DNA of 9,341 bases from Solirubrobacteraceae bacterium (GTDB lineage: Bacteria > Actinomycetota > Thermoleophilia > Solirubrobacterales > Solirubrobacteraceae), in NCBI GenBank assembly GCA_025935735.1, contig JAICUS010000205.1:1-9341 (forward strand), given 5' to 3'. The number at the start of each line of letters is the position of its first letter. Within the stretch, counting starts at the first letter, position 1. This document shows positions 1 to 6,163 of this stretch, one piece after another. The notes under the pieces are model-generated. The model ran no database searches, was not told the origin of the DNA, and saw only the letters and a program-made list of their open reading frames with translations. The position numbers were made by a program, and so were the translations under genes.

Positions 1-7
1 AACCCAC

Positions 8-463
8 ATGCTCCACAAGCTTCGCCAGCGCGCCCAGGACGAGAAGGGCTTCACCCTGATCGAGCTCCTGGTCGTCATCCTGATCATCGGCATCCTCGCC
101 GCCATCGCCCTGCCCGCGTTCCTGAACCAGCGTGAGAAGGCGCAGGACTCGGCGGCCAAGAGCGACGTCCGCACCGCGCAGACCGCGATCGAGACGTACT
201 ACACCGACCATCAGTCCTACACGGGCGCCGTGAGCGACCCGACCGGCGCCAATGCCAGCAGCCTCGAGAACATCGAGCCGGCGCTGAAGAACGCCAACGC
301 CCTGGTCGTCACCCCGAACGGCGCCGGCGACGGCTACACGATCAGCGTGACCTCGAAGGGCACCGACGGCACGAAGTTCTCGATCACCAACACCGCCGGC
401 AGCGTGTCCCGCGGGTGCGACAAGCCCGGCAAGGGCGGCTGCCCCAGCGACAGCAAGTGGTAG
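8..463 (+). CDS. pilA: Type IV prepilin (major pilin or pilin-like subunit)
   Basis: This 151-residue protein is a class-A type IV prepilin, the subunit that is cleaved at the membrane and polymerised into the pilus. It has a short basic leader of 14 residues ending in Gly14. The processing site is G14/F15, in the motif GFTLIE, with the conserved Glu19 (Glu5 of the mature protein). A hydrophobic helix follows at about residues 15-38. The helix continues as an amphipathic, Lys/Gln/Asp-rich spine to about residue 65, and the rest is a small globular head. Cys137 and Cys145 near the C-terminus could close a disulfide loop like the D-region of other pilins. The start at base 8 gives a normal leader length, but only 7 bases precede it, so its promoter and any ribosome site lie outside the window. 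It is followed by a strong hairpin and then pilM. The family is clear; whether it is the major or a minor pilin cannot be told from here. Confidence 0.95.
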   Translation: MLHKLRQRAQDEKGFTLIELLVVILIIGILAAIALPAFLNQREKAQDSAAKSDVRTAQTAIETYYTDHQSYTGAVSDPTGANASSLENIEPALKNANALVVTPNGAGDGYTISVTSKGTDGTKFSITNTAGSVSRGCDKPGKGGCPSDSKW

Positions 464-488
464 TCACCGCTCGCTGACTGCACCTCTC

Positions 489-521
489 GCGAAGCGGGCC
501 TTCGGGCCCGCTTCGCTCGTT
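489..521 (+). terminator. GC-rich hairpin after the pilin gene
   Basis: A perfect 12-bp stem (489-500 with 505-516) closed by a TTCG tetraloop lies 25 bases after the pilin stop. The tail is TCGTT rather than a run of T, so it is not a canonical intrinsic terminator. Its position and stability suit termination, attenuation, or 3'-end protection of an abundant pilin mRNA. The last 11 bases of this element and its tail recur after the pilP-like gene. Confidence 0.75.
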
Positions 522-529
522 AACACCCC

Positions 530-558
530 CTCAAGCCGTCACCCGTGCGTGCCGATAG
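530..558 (+). promoter_or_regulatory. Sigma-28-like promoter of pilM
   Basis: CTCAAG (530-535), then 15 bases, then GCCGATAG (551-558). The -10 part matches the GCCGATAT/GCCGATAA boxes known for SigD, FliA and WhiG. The same arrangement with the same 15-base spacer precedes pilN and the gene at 9208. The -10 box ends 7 bases before the GTG at 566, so transcription would begin at or next to the start codon. AGGAG at 557-561 overlaps the box and could instead act as a Shine-Dalgarno, but its 4-base spacing is short. Assignment to the sigma-28 family is inference from the motif. Confidence 0.65.
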
Positions 559-565
559 GAGTCCC

Positions 566-1609
566 GTGTTCCGCAAGAAGCGTTCCTCCCAGCCCAGCGT
601 CGTCGGGCTCGAGCTCGACGCCGGCCATGTGGCCGCCGCCGAGGTCACCGTCGACGGCTCCCTCTCCCTGACGCGCGGCGCAATCGCCGAGCTGCGTCCC
701 GGCATCGTGCGCGACGGCGAGGTCGTCGACCCGATCGGCCTCGCCGAGGCCCTGAAGGCGCTCTTCGCCGAGCACGAGCTGCCCAAGCGGGTCCGCCTCG
801 GCATCGCCCACCAGCGCATCGTCGTGCGCACGCTCGACCTGCCCAGCGTGATCGAGGACCCGAAGGCGCTGTCCGCCGCCGTGCGGGTCGCCGCCCCCGA
901 CCACATCCCGATGCCGATGGAGGAGGCCGTCCTCGACTTCCACCCGCTCGGCGTCGTGCAGGGGCCGGGCGGAGGCCTGCGCTCGCGCGTGGTCGTCGTG
1001 GCCGTCCGCCGGGAGATGGTCGAGCGCGCCGCCGCCGCCGTCCAGGGCGCCGGCCTGGAGATCGAGGGCATCGACCTGTCGGCCTTCGGCATGGTCCGCG
1101 CGCTGGCGTCCGAGCACGAGGGCGCGGTCCTCTATGTCAACGTCGCGGGCCTCACCAACGTGGCCGTGGCCAACGGGGACGGCTGCCTGTTCACGCGCGC
1201 CGCCGCGGGCGGCACCGAGGCGATCGCCCACAAGCTCGCCGAGAAGCGCGGCCTGACGCTCGAGCACGCCCGCCAGTGGATGGGCCACGTCGGGCTCGTC
1301 GCCGAGCTGGAGGGCATCGAGGGCGACCTCGACCTGGTCTCCGCCACGCGCGCCGCGCTGGAGGACGGGGTGCTCGACCTCGCGGACAGCATCCGCAACT
1401 CGCTGAACTTCTACCGCACGCAGGACAGCTCCGAGCCCGTCGAGGTCGGCGTCGTCACCGGCACCGCCGTGACGATCCCCGGCTTCATCGAGAAGCTGTC
1501 CGAGCACCTGCGCCTCCCGCTGGAGGCCCGCACCGTCGCGGCGGACGTCCAGGACGACGCCGGCCGCCTGACCGTCGCCGCCGGCCTGGCCGTCGCCGAG
1601 CGCCCGTAG
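566..1609 (+). CDS. pilM: Type IV pilus assembly protein PilM (actin-like ATPase)
   Basis: This 347-residue cytoplasmic protein belongs to the actin-like PilM family. PilM binds the N-terminal tail of PilN and links the assembly ATPases to the inner-membrane PilN/PilO complex. Visible motifs are the phosphate-1 loop around residues 12-22 (VVGLELDAGHV), a second nucleotide-binding strand-turn at about 180-206 ending in AAGGTE, and an adenosine-type segment at about 296-316 (VVTGTA, then IPGFIEKL). PDHIPMPMEE at about 111-120 matches the segment usually seen in PilM. No signal peptide or membrane span is present. I chose the GTG at 566 rather than the in-frame GTG at 545 because the promoter-like element runs to 558 and because the shorter start gives a normal basic N-terminus (VFRKKR). 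The gene stands between the pilin hairpin and pilD. Confidence 0.9.
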   Translation: MFRKKRSSQPSVVGLELDAGHVAAAEVTVDGSLSLTRGAIAELRPGIVRDGEVVDPIGLAEALKALFAEHELPKRVRLGIAHQRIVVRTLDLPSVIEDPKALSAAVRVAAPDHIPMPMEEAVLDFHPLGVVQGPGGGLRSRVVVVAVRREMVERAAAAVQGAGLEIEGIDLSAFGMVRALASEHEGAVLYVNVAGLTNVAVANGDGCLFTRAAAGGTEAIAHKLAEKRGLTLEHARQWMGHVGLVAELEGIEGDLDLVSATRAALEDGVLDLADSIRNSLNFYRTQDSSEPVEVGVVTGTAVTIPGFIEKLSEHLRLPLEARTVAADVQDDAGRLTVAAGLAVAERP

Positions 1610-1655
1610 CGGGCGCACGGCATCCGCCGCCCGTGTCCGCCACACTGATCGCCCG

Positions 1656-2420
1656 ATGAGCGTCGGTGTGGCGGCCGCGGTGGCGGCGATCTTCGGGGCG
1701 ATCGTCGGCTCCTTCCTCAACGTGGTGGCCTACCGGCTGCCGCGCAAGGAGTCCCTGCTGCACCCCGGCTCGCGCTGCCCGCGGTGCGAGACGCCGATCA
1801 AGCCCTACGACAACGTGCCCATCCTGGGCTGGCTGTGGCTGCGCGGCCGCTGCCGGGCCTGCGGGGCGCCGATCTCCTGGCGCTATCCCGCCGTGGAGGC
1901 GGTCAGCGCGCTGCTGTGCGCGCTGTGCGTGGTGCGCTTCGGCGCCGACAGCGACGTCTGGCTGCCGCTCGTCTTCGTCCTGCTGCTGATCCCGATCACG
2001 CTGATCGACCTCGAGTTCACGATCATCCCGAACTCGCTCACGCTGATCGGCGCGGTGGCGGCGATCGCGCTCACCGCCGCGTTCGACTCCGGCCACCTCG
2101 TGGCGCACCTGATCGCCGGCGCGGCCGCCGGCGGGTTCTTCCTGATCGCGGCGATCGTCTACCCGGCCGGGATGGGCATGGGGGACGTCAAGCTCGCCGG
2201 GGTCATGGGACTCGTGCTCGGCCGCGCGGTCGTGCCGGCGATCTTCGCCGCGCTGCTGCTCGGCACGATCGTCGGGACGGGCGTGATGGCCCGCTACGGG
2301 GTGCGCGAAGGGCGCAAGAAGGGCATCCCCTTCGGCCCCTGGCTGGCCGCCGGGAGCCTCGTCGGGCTGTTCGCCGGCGACGCGCTCGTCGACTGGTACC
2401 TCGACACCTTCGCCGGCTGA
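1656..2420 (+). CDS. pilD: Prepilin peptidase / N-methyltransferase PilD
   Basis: This 254-residue polytopic membrane enzyme cleaves the prepilin leader after Gly and N-methylates the new N-terminal Phe. The N-terminal methyltransferase-type part has GSFLNVVAYRLPR at about 18-30. A cytoplasmic zinc-binding loop carries two CxxC pairs, Cys41/Cys44 and Cys66/Cys69. The two aspartates of the GxGD-type protease are Asp118 (in LIDLEFTIIPN) and Asp177 (in GMGMGDVKL). FGPWLAAG near 226-233 is the usual C-terminal motif. Several hydrophobic spans follow from about residue 80, and the length is normal. The ATG lies 46 bases after pilM with no clear Shine-Dalgarno. I see no copy of the sigma-28-like element here, so it is probably co-transcribed with pilM. 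Its natural substrate in this window is the pilin at 8-463. Confidence 0.95.
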   Translation: MSVGVAAAVAAIFGAIVGSFLNVVAYRLPRKESLLHPGSRCPRCETPIKPYDNVPILGWLWLRGRCRACGAPISWRYPAVEAVSALLCALCVVRFGADSDVWLPLVFVLLLIPITLIDLEFTIIPNSLTLIGAVAAIALTAAFDSGHLVAHLIAGAAAGGFFLIAAIVYPAGMGMGDVKLAGVMGLVLGRAVVPAIFAALLLGTIVGTGVMARYGVREGRKKGIPFGPWLAAGSLVGLFAGDALVDWYLDTFAG

Positions 2421-2430
2421 GCGCGGCCCC

Positions 2431-2448
2431 CTGGGGTCGCGGCCCCAG
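2431..2448 (+). other. Small GC-rich hairpin between pilD and pilN
   Basis: CTGGGG (2431-2436) and CCCCAG (2443-2448) can form a 6-bp stem with a 6-base loop. A competing register pairs 2423-2429 with 2434-2440, including one G-T pair. There is no T-rich tail. It lies between the pilD stop and the pilN promoter, where a weak terminator could fit, but short GC stems are common at this base composition. Confidence 0.25.
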
Positions 2449-2452
2449 CCGC

Positions 2453-2481
2453 CTCAAGGCGCCCATGGGGGGTGCCGATAT
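2453..2481 (+). promoter_or_regulatory. Sigma-28-like promoter of pilN
   Basis: CTCAAG (2453-2458), 15 bases, then GCCGATAT (2474-2481). The -10 box is identical to the SigD -10 consensus. It ends 8 bases before the GTG at 2490. An in-frame GTG at 2472 lies at the edge of the -10 box, upstream of any transcript this promoter would make, so it cannot serve as the start for such a transcript. This makes pilN-pilO-pilP-like a separately promoted unit inside the pilus locus. Confidence 0.7.
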
Positions 2482-2489
2482 CTGGGGAC

Positions 2490-3302
2490 GTGAGAGCCGT
2501 CAACCTCCTTCCCCCCGACCTGCGCGGCGCCTCGAAGACGACCGCCGAGCTCAGTGTGGCCTCGGAGGCGTCCGGCGGCGCAGGTCCGTTCGTCGTCCTC
2601 GGCGTGCTCGCCGCCTGCGTGGCCGGCGTCGCCGGCTACGTGCTGGCCGGCAACACGGTCAAGCAGCGCCAGGCCGAGCTCGCCGACGTCACCGCTCGCC
2701 AGCAGGCGATCGCCGGCCAGGTGGCCGCGCTGAAGCCCTATGCCGACTTCGACGCCAAGGCGAAGTCCCGCGTGCAGACCGTGCGCGACATCGCCGATTC
2801 CCGCTTCGATTGGCAGACCGCCCTCGTCGACCTGTCGCGCGTCATCCCGGCGAACGTCACGCTCAAGGGCCTCACCGGCGACGTGAGCGCCGACACGGGC
2901 GCGAGCGACGGCTCGCTGCGCGGCGCCATCGCCGCCCCGGCGATCACGCTCCAGGGCTGCGCGCCGGACCAGACCGACGTCGCCCGCCTGATGGCGCGCC
3001 TGCATGGCGTCGACGGCGTCACCCGGGTGTCGCTCAGCAAGTCCGACAACGTCAAGGTCGACGGCACGAGCTCGACCGGGACCGAGGCCCAGCGCCGCAA
3101 CGCGGCGCCGTGCGGCACCGGCGCCCACCCGAACTTCGAGATCGTCGCGTTCTTCGAGCACGCGTCGGCCGCGGTCTCCGCGCCGCCGGCCGGCAGCTCG
3201 GCGGCGACGGCGGCGGCCACGCCGACCGCCACCCCGACGCCGACGGCCACGCCGTCGGGCACGTCCGCGACCACCACGAGCAGCCAGGGAGCGACCCCGT
3301 GA
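2490..3302 (+). CDS. pilN: Type IV pilus inner-membrane protein PilN, with Thr/Pro/Ala-rich tail
   Basis: This 270-residue bitopic protein starts with VRAVNLLPPDLR. That is the cytoplasmic NLLP motif by which PilN tails dock into PilM. One membrane span follows at about residues 33-53, then a coiled coil (about 55-85) and an extracytoplasmic alpha/beta domain (about 103-225), which in the family pairs with PilO. Two cysteines outside the membrane, Cys157 and Cys208, could form a disulfide. Residues 230-270 are a low-complexity Ala/Thr/Pro/Ser tail with repeated TPT and TAT units; PilN proteins usually end with the folded domain. The start at 2490 is supported by the upstream -10 box and by the NLLP motif then falling right at the N-terminus, as is typical. 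There is no Shine-Dalgarno. The stop overlaps pilO (GTGA). The overall sequence is diverged; identity rests on the motif, topology and position. Confidence 0.85.
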   Translation: MRAVNLLPPDLRGASKTTAELSVASEASGGAGPFVVLGVLAACVAGVAGYVLAGNTVKQRQAELADVTARQQAIAGQVAALKPYADFDAKAKSRVQTVRDIADSRFDWQTALVDLSRVIPANVTLKGLTGDVSADTGASDGSLRGAIAAPAITLQGCAPDQTDVARLMARLHGVDGVTRVSLSKSDNVKVDGTSSTGTEAQRRNAAPCGTGAHPNFEIVAFFEHASAAVSAPPAGSSAATAAATPTATPTPTATPSGTSATTTSSQGATP

Positions 3303-4018
3303 GCCGCAACATCCGGATCCTCCTCGTCGCCGCGATCGCGTTCGCCGCGGTCGGCGGCTACTGGAAGCTCGTGCTGGCGCCCAAGCGTGTCGAGGCGGCC
3401 GACCTGGGCAAGCAGGTCAACGCCCAGAAGGCGCAACTGGCCCAGTCGCAGAGCCTGCTGGCCACCTACAAGGGTGCCCAGAGCGCCTACAAGGCCAACT
3501 ACGCGACCGTCGTGCGTCTCGGCAAGGCCGTGCCGGCCGACGACGACACGCGCTCGCTGGTGGTCCAGCTGGACGCCGCGGCCAACCGCAGCAACACCGC
3601 CTTCGACAACATCGACGTGACCGCCGCGGCGGGCGCGGGCAACCAGACCAGCGCGGCGAGCACCACGGGCACGACCGTCGCCCCGGGCGCCGTCAGCACC
3701 GGCTCCTACTCGGTGATGCCGTTCTCGCTGGCGTTCAATGGCGACTTCAGCACGCTCGAGAACTTCCTCGGGCGCCTGCAGCGCTTCGTCACCCTCAAGG
3801 GCGACAAGATCGTCGTCAACGGCCGCCTGATGCGGGTGGAGAGCATCAATCTCCAGCCCGGCGACAAGGGCTGGCCGGGCCTGAACGCCGTGGTCACCGC
3901 GAGCTCGTACATCGTCCCCGGCGACCTTGCCGCGGAGCCCGCGCCGTCCCAGACGCCTTCCACCAACACCACGACGACCACCGCCGCCGCGGCCGATCAG
4001 CCGGGGAGCCTCCGATGA
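3299..4018 (+). CDS. pilO: Type IV pilus inner-membrane protein PilO
   Basis: This 239-residue bitopic protein has a membrane span at about residues 6-27, a coiled coil at about 30-75, and a ferredoxin-like domain at about 138-207. That domain contains a segment typical of PilO, FNGDFSTLENFLGRLQRF at 146-163. PilO pairs with PilN outside the membrane and aligns the pilus machine. A Thr/Ser/Ala/Gly linker at about 107-136 and a Thr/Pro/Ala-rich C-terminus from about 212 are not usual in PilO. The GTG start overlaps the pilN stop by 4 bases. AGGGAG at 3286-3291, 7 bases upstream, is a good ribosome site, in contrast to pilM and pilN. The frame is open far upstream, but that is only the effect of high GC. 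Its last codons overlap the next gene as ATGA. Confidence 0.85.
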   Translation: MSRNIRILLVAAIAFAAVGGYWKLVLAPKRVEAADLGKQVNAQKAQLAQSQSLLATYKGAQSAYKANYATVVRLGKAVPADDDTRSLVVQLDAAANRSNTAFDNIDVTAAAGAGNQTSAASTTGTTVAPGAVSTGSYSVMPFSLAFNGDFSTLENFLGRLQRFVTLKGDKIVVNGRLMRVESINLQPGDKGWPGLNAVVTASSYIVPGDLAAEPAPSQTPSTNTTTTTAAAADQPGSLR

Positions 4019-4752
4019 ATGTCCTGACGCAAACCTGGCGCCAGCTCGTCCGGCGCCGCCTCTGGCCCGTGGCGCTGCTGCTGGTCGCGGCCCTGGTGGC
4101 CGTGCCGGTGGTGCTCGCCAAGCCCGCGACGCTTCCGCCCACCGCGGCGCCGGCGACCGCGGCCGCCCCGGTGGCGACGCCGGCGCAGTCCTTCGTCAAG
4201 CTGGCCGGCGACGACGAGCCCGCGAAGCGCCGCCGGGTCCTCGGCGCGCCCAAGGACCCGTTCGAGCCGGCTCCGCTGCCCAAGGTCAAGCACCACAAGA
4301 AGGCGGCGAAGGCCGCGGAGGCGACGCCGACCCCGACGGCGACCCCGGCGGACTCGTCCGGCTCGGCGGCCGGCACCGGCGGCGCCCTTCCGGTCGCGCC
4401 GGTGGCCACGGCCACGCCGGCCCCGGTCAAGCGCATCCTGCCGAACTCGGTCGACGTGCGCTTCGGCGCGGTCAGCGGCGATCTGGCCAAGTCGACGCTG
4501 CAGCGCGACGACACCCTGCCCGCGTCCTCGCCCCTGATCGTCTTCATGGGCCTGCACAAGGGCGGCAAGGTGGCGGAGTTCATGCTCACCGGCGACGTGA
4601 CCGCCGAGGGCGACGGCTCCTGCTCGCCGAGCACGCAGGGGTGCGAGACGCTGCGGCTGCACGAGGGCGAGACCGAGTTCCTCACGTTCTCCGGCACGGC
4701 CCACGACGGCCAGTACGAGCTGGACGTCAAGGACCTGCACCCCTCCTCGTAA
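4015..4752 (+). CDS. Bitopic pilus-locus protein in the PilP position
   Basis: This 245-residue protein is encoded directly after pilO (ATGA overlap, with GGGGAG at 4003-4008 as ribosome site), so it is translated with PilN and PilO. It has a basic N-terminus, one membrane span at about 17-34, and a long disordered Ala/Pro/Thr/Lys region (about 36-140). An extracytoplasmic domain follows (about 141-241), rich in beta-prone residues, with Cys203 and Cys210 possibly bridged. Residues 80-83 (KDPF), just after a basic patch, resemble the RDPF motif that marks PilP proteins. Position fits PilP too, since the usual order is pilM-N-O-P. It lacks an obvious lipobox, unlike proteobacterial PilP, which would fit a monoderm cell. 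I cannot recognise the C-terminal domain by eye, so a PilP assignment is inference. It could instead be an actinobacterial T4P-specific component. Confidence 0.7.
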   Translation: MNVLTQTWRQLVRRRLWPVALLLVAALVAVPVVLAKPATLPPTAAPATAAAPVATPAQSFVKLAGDDEPAKRRRVLGAPKDPFEPAPLPKVKHHKKAAKAAEATPTPTATPADSSGSAAGTGGALPVAPVATATPAPVKRILPNSVDVRFGAVSGDLAKSTLQRDDTLPASSPLIVFMGLHKGGKVAEFMLTGDVTAEGDGSCSPSTQGCETLRLHEGETEFLTFSGTAHDGQYELDVKDLHPSS

Positions 4753-4779
4753 CACCTCGCGGCGGGAGCCGATGACGCG

Positions 4780-4811
4780 CGGCGGGCCGATTCGGCCCGC
4801 CGTCGCTCGTT
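4780..4811 (+). terminator. GC-rich hairpin closing the pilus locus
   Basis: A stem of 9-10 bp (4780-4789 with 4793-4802) closed by a 3- to 5-base loop lies 27 bases after the stop of the pilP-like gene. The tail is TCGTT, not a T run. The last 11 bases, TCGCTCGTTAA (4803-4813), are identical to 513-523 after the pilin hairpin. It separates the pilus genes from the aro genes. Confidence 0.75.
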
Positions 4812-4858
4812 AAGTGACCACCTCCGGAATCTGACGGGTTCCCGCGGGCCCCCGCCGC

Positions 4859-4925
4859 CTCTGCCGGCACCCGCCGGGCCCACACGTGCCACCAGCATGC
4901 TCGTGCCCGCCGTGCGCCGGCAGAG
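4859..4925. repeat. 10-bp inverted repeat upstream of aroC
   Basis: CTCTGCCGGC (4859-4868) and GCCGGCAGAG (4916-4925) are perfect inverted repeats separated by 47 bases. The loop holds a smaller pairing (about 4875-4879 with 4905-4909) around a GCATGC palindrome. It could be a leader structure or a protein-binding site for aroC control, or a chance pairing at this GC content. Apart from this element and the hairpin above, I see nothing else in the 235-base gap before aroC. Confidence 0.4.
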
Positions 4926-4974
4926 ACGACGGTTGCCGCCGCCGGCGACCCGCCATGTTCGCGGAGGTGGCCAC

Positions 4975-4980
4975 TAAGGT
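4975..4980 (+). promoter_or_regulatory. Possible -10 box of aroC
   Basis: TAAGGT fits the actinobacterial housekeeping -10 pattern TANNNT and ends 7 bases before the GTG at 4988, the spacing expected of a leaderless mRNA. No convincing -35 is visible 16-18 bases upstream. GGAGG at 4963-4967 would instead act as a Shine-Dalgarno for a GTG at 4979 if transcription began further upstream. Confidence 0.35.
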
Positions 4981-4987
4981 GCTCGGC

Positions 4988-6163
4988 GTGCCGCTGCACG
5001 TCGTCACCGCGGGCGAGTCCCACGGCCCTGGCCTGACCTGCGTGGTCGAGGGCCTGCCCGCCGGGCTGGAGCTCGACCAGGCGGCGATCGACGCCGACAT
5101 GGCTCGCCGCCAGCTCGGCCATGGCCGCGGCGGGCGGATGAAGATCGAGAAGGACTCCGCCCAGGTCACCGCGGGCGTGCGCCACGGGCGGACGCTGGGC
5201 GGGCCGGTGGCGCTGCAGGTGGCCAACCGCGACTACGCCAACTGGGAGGAGCGGATGAACCCCTGGCCGGTGGAGGCCGAGGTGCCCGAGGTGCACCTCC
5301 CGCGCCCCGGCCACGCCGACCTCGCGGGCGTGCAGAAGTTCGGCTTCTCCGACGTGCGCAACGTGCTCGAGCGGGCGTCGGCGCGCGAGACCGCCGCGCG
5401 GGTGGCCGGCGGCGCGCTGGCCAGGGCGCTGCTGCGGGCGCTGGGCGTGGAGGTCGTCTCCCACGTCACCCAGATCGGCTCGGTGCGGGCGCCGGAGCGC
5501 GACGGGCTCGCGCTCGCGGACTTCGAGGGCGTCGACGACTCGCCGGTCCGCTGCCTGGACGTGGACGCCTCGCGGGCGATGGTCGAGGAGATCAACGTCC
5601 TGCGCAAGCGCAACGAGTCGATCGGCGGGATCTTCGAGCTGCGGGCGTTCGGGCTCGTCCCCGGGCTGGGCTCGCACGTGTCCTGGGAGCAGCGGCTCGA
5701 CGGCCGGATCGGGATGGCGCTGCTGTCGATCCAGGCGGCCAAGGGCGTGGGGCTGGGCGACGGGTTCGACCTGGCCGGCCGCCCGGGCTCCGAGGCCCAC
5801 GACGAGATCTTCTACTCCGAGGAGCGGGGCTACTATCGCGAGACGAACCGCTCCGGCGGGCTGGAGGGCGGGATGACCACCGGCGAGCCGCTGGTCGCCC
5901 GCGTGGCGATGAAGCCGATCCCCACGCTGACCAAGCCGCTGCGCTCGGTCGACATCGCCACCCGCGAGCCCGCCCAGGCCCTGCGCGAGCGCACCGACTC
6001 CTGCGTCGTGCCCGCGGCGGGCGTGGTGGGAGAGGCGATGCTGGCCATCGTGCTGGCCGGCGCCTACCGCGACAAGTTCGGCGGCGACCACATCGACGAC
6101 GTGCGGGCGTCTCTGCGCGCGTACATGGATCGCATCGGGTGGAAACCGCGCTCGTCTTCATAG
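4988..6163 (+). CDS. aroC: Chorismate synthase
   Basis: AroC uses reduced FMN to convert 5-enolpyruvylshikimate-3-phosphate to chorismate, the last step of the shikimate pathway, in the cytoplasm. The 391-residue product has all the family signatures: TAGESHGP (7-14, with His11), RRQLGHGRGGRM (40-51), RPGHADLAG (106-114, with His109), the ERASARETAARVAGGA stretch (128-143), NRSGGLEGGMTTG (287-299) and RTDSCVVPA (335-343). The length is normal. I chose GTG 4988 because chorismate synthases normally begin only six to nine residues before GESHG. GTG 4979 (with GGAGG at 4963-4967) and ATG 4955 are alternatives that add 3 and 11 residues. It heads the aro operon, and its 3' end overlaps aroKB by 25 bases, which suggests coupled translation. 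Confidence 0.95.
   Translation: MPLHVVTAGESHGPGLTCVVEGLPAGLELDQAAIDADMARRQLGHGRGGRMKIEKDSAQVTAGVRHGRTLGGPVALQVANRDYANWEERMNPWPVEAEVPEVHLPRPGHADLAGVQKFGFSDVRNVLERASARETAARVAGGALARALLRALGVEVVSHVTQIGSVRAPERDGLALADFEGVDDSPVRCLDVDASRAMVEEINVLRKRNESIGGIFELRAFGLVPGLGSHVSWEQRLDGRIGMALLSIQAAKGVGLGDGFDLAGRPGSEAHDEIFYSEERGYYRETNRSGGLEGGMTTGEPLVARVAMKPIPTLTKPLRSVDIATREPAQALRERTDSCVVPAAGVVGEAMLAIVLAGAYRDKFGGDHIDDVRASLRAYMDRIGWKPRSSS

Noticed and set aside
1641..1656. CACACT shortly before the pilD start as a -10 box
   Set aside because: It lacks the usual first T, has no matching -35, and sits 9 bases from the ATG. Co-transcription with pilM explains pilD well enough.
539..1720. Long open frame on the minus strand opposite pilM, and similar long minus-strand frames opposite aroC, aroKB and the M24 peptidase
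   Set aside because: At this GC content stops are rare in all frames. The predicted proteins are Arg/Ala/Gly/His-rich without family motifs, whereas the + strand genes have clear catalytic motifs and coupled junctions.
1784..3298. Open + frame continuous with the upstream side of pilO, giving an apparent 744-residue protein
   Set aside because: The upstream part is an out-of-frame reading of pilD and pilN. PilO has its own GTG start, ribosome site and immediate membrane span at 3299.
4886..4987. N-terminal extension of AroC of up to 34 residues from an upstream in-frame ATG
   Set aside because: The extra residues are Cys/Arg/Pro-rich and unlike any chorismate synthase N-terminus. Later GTG starts give the expected length.
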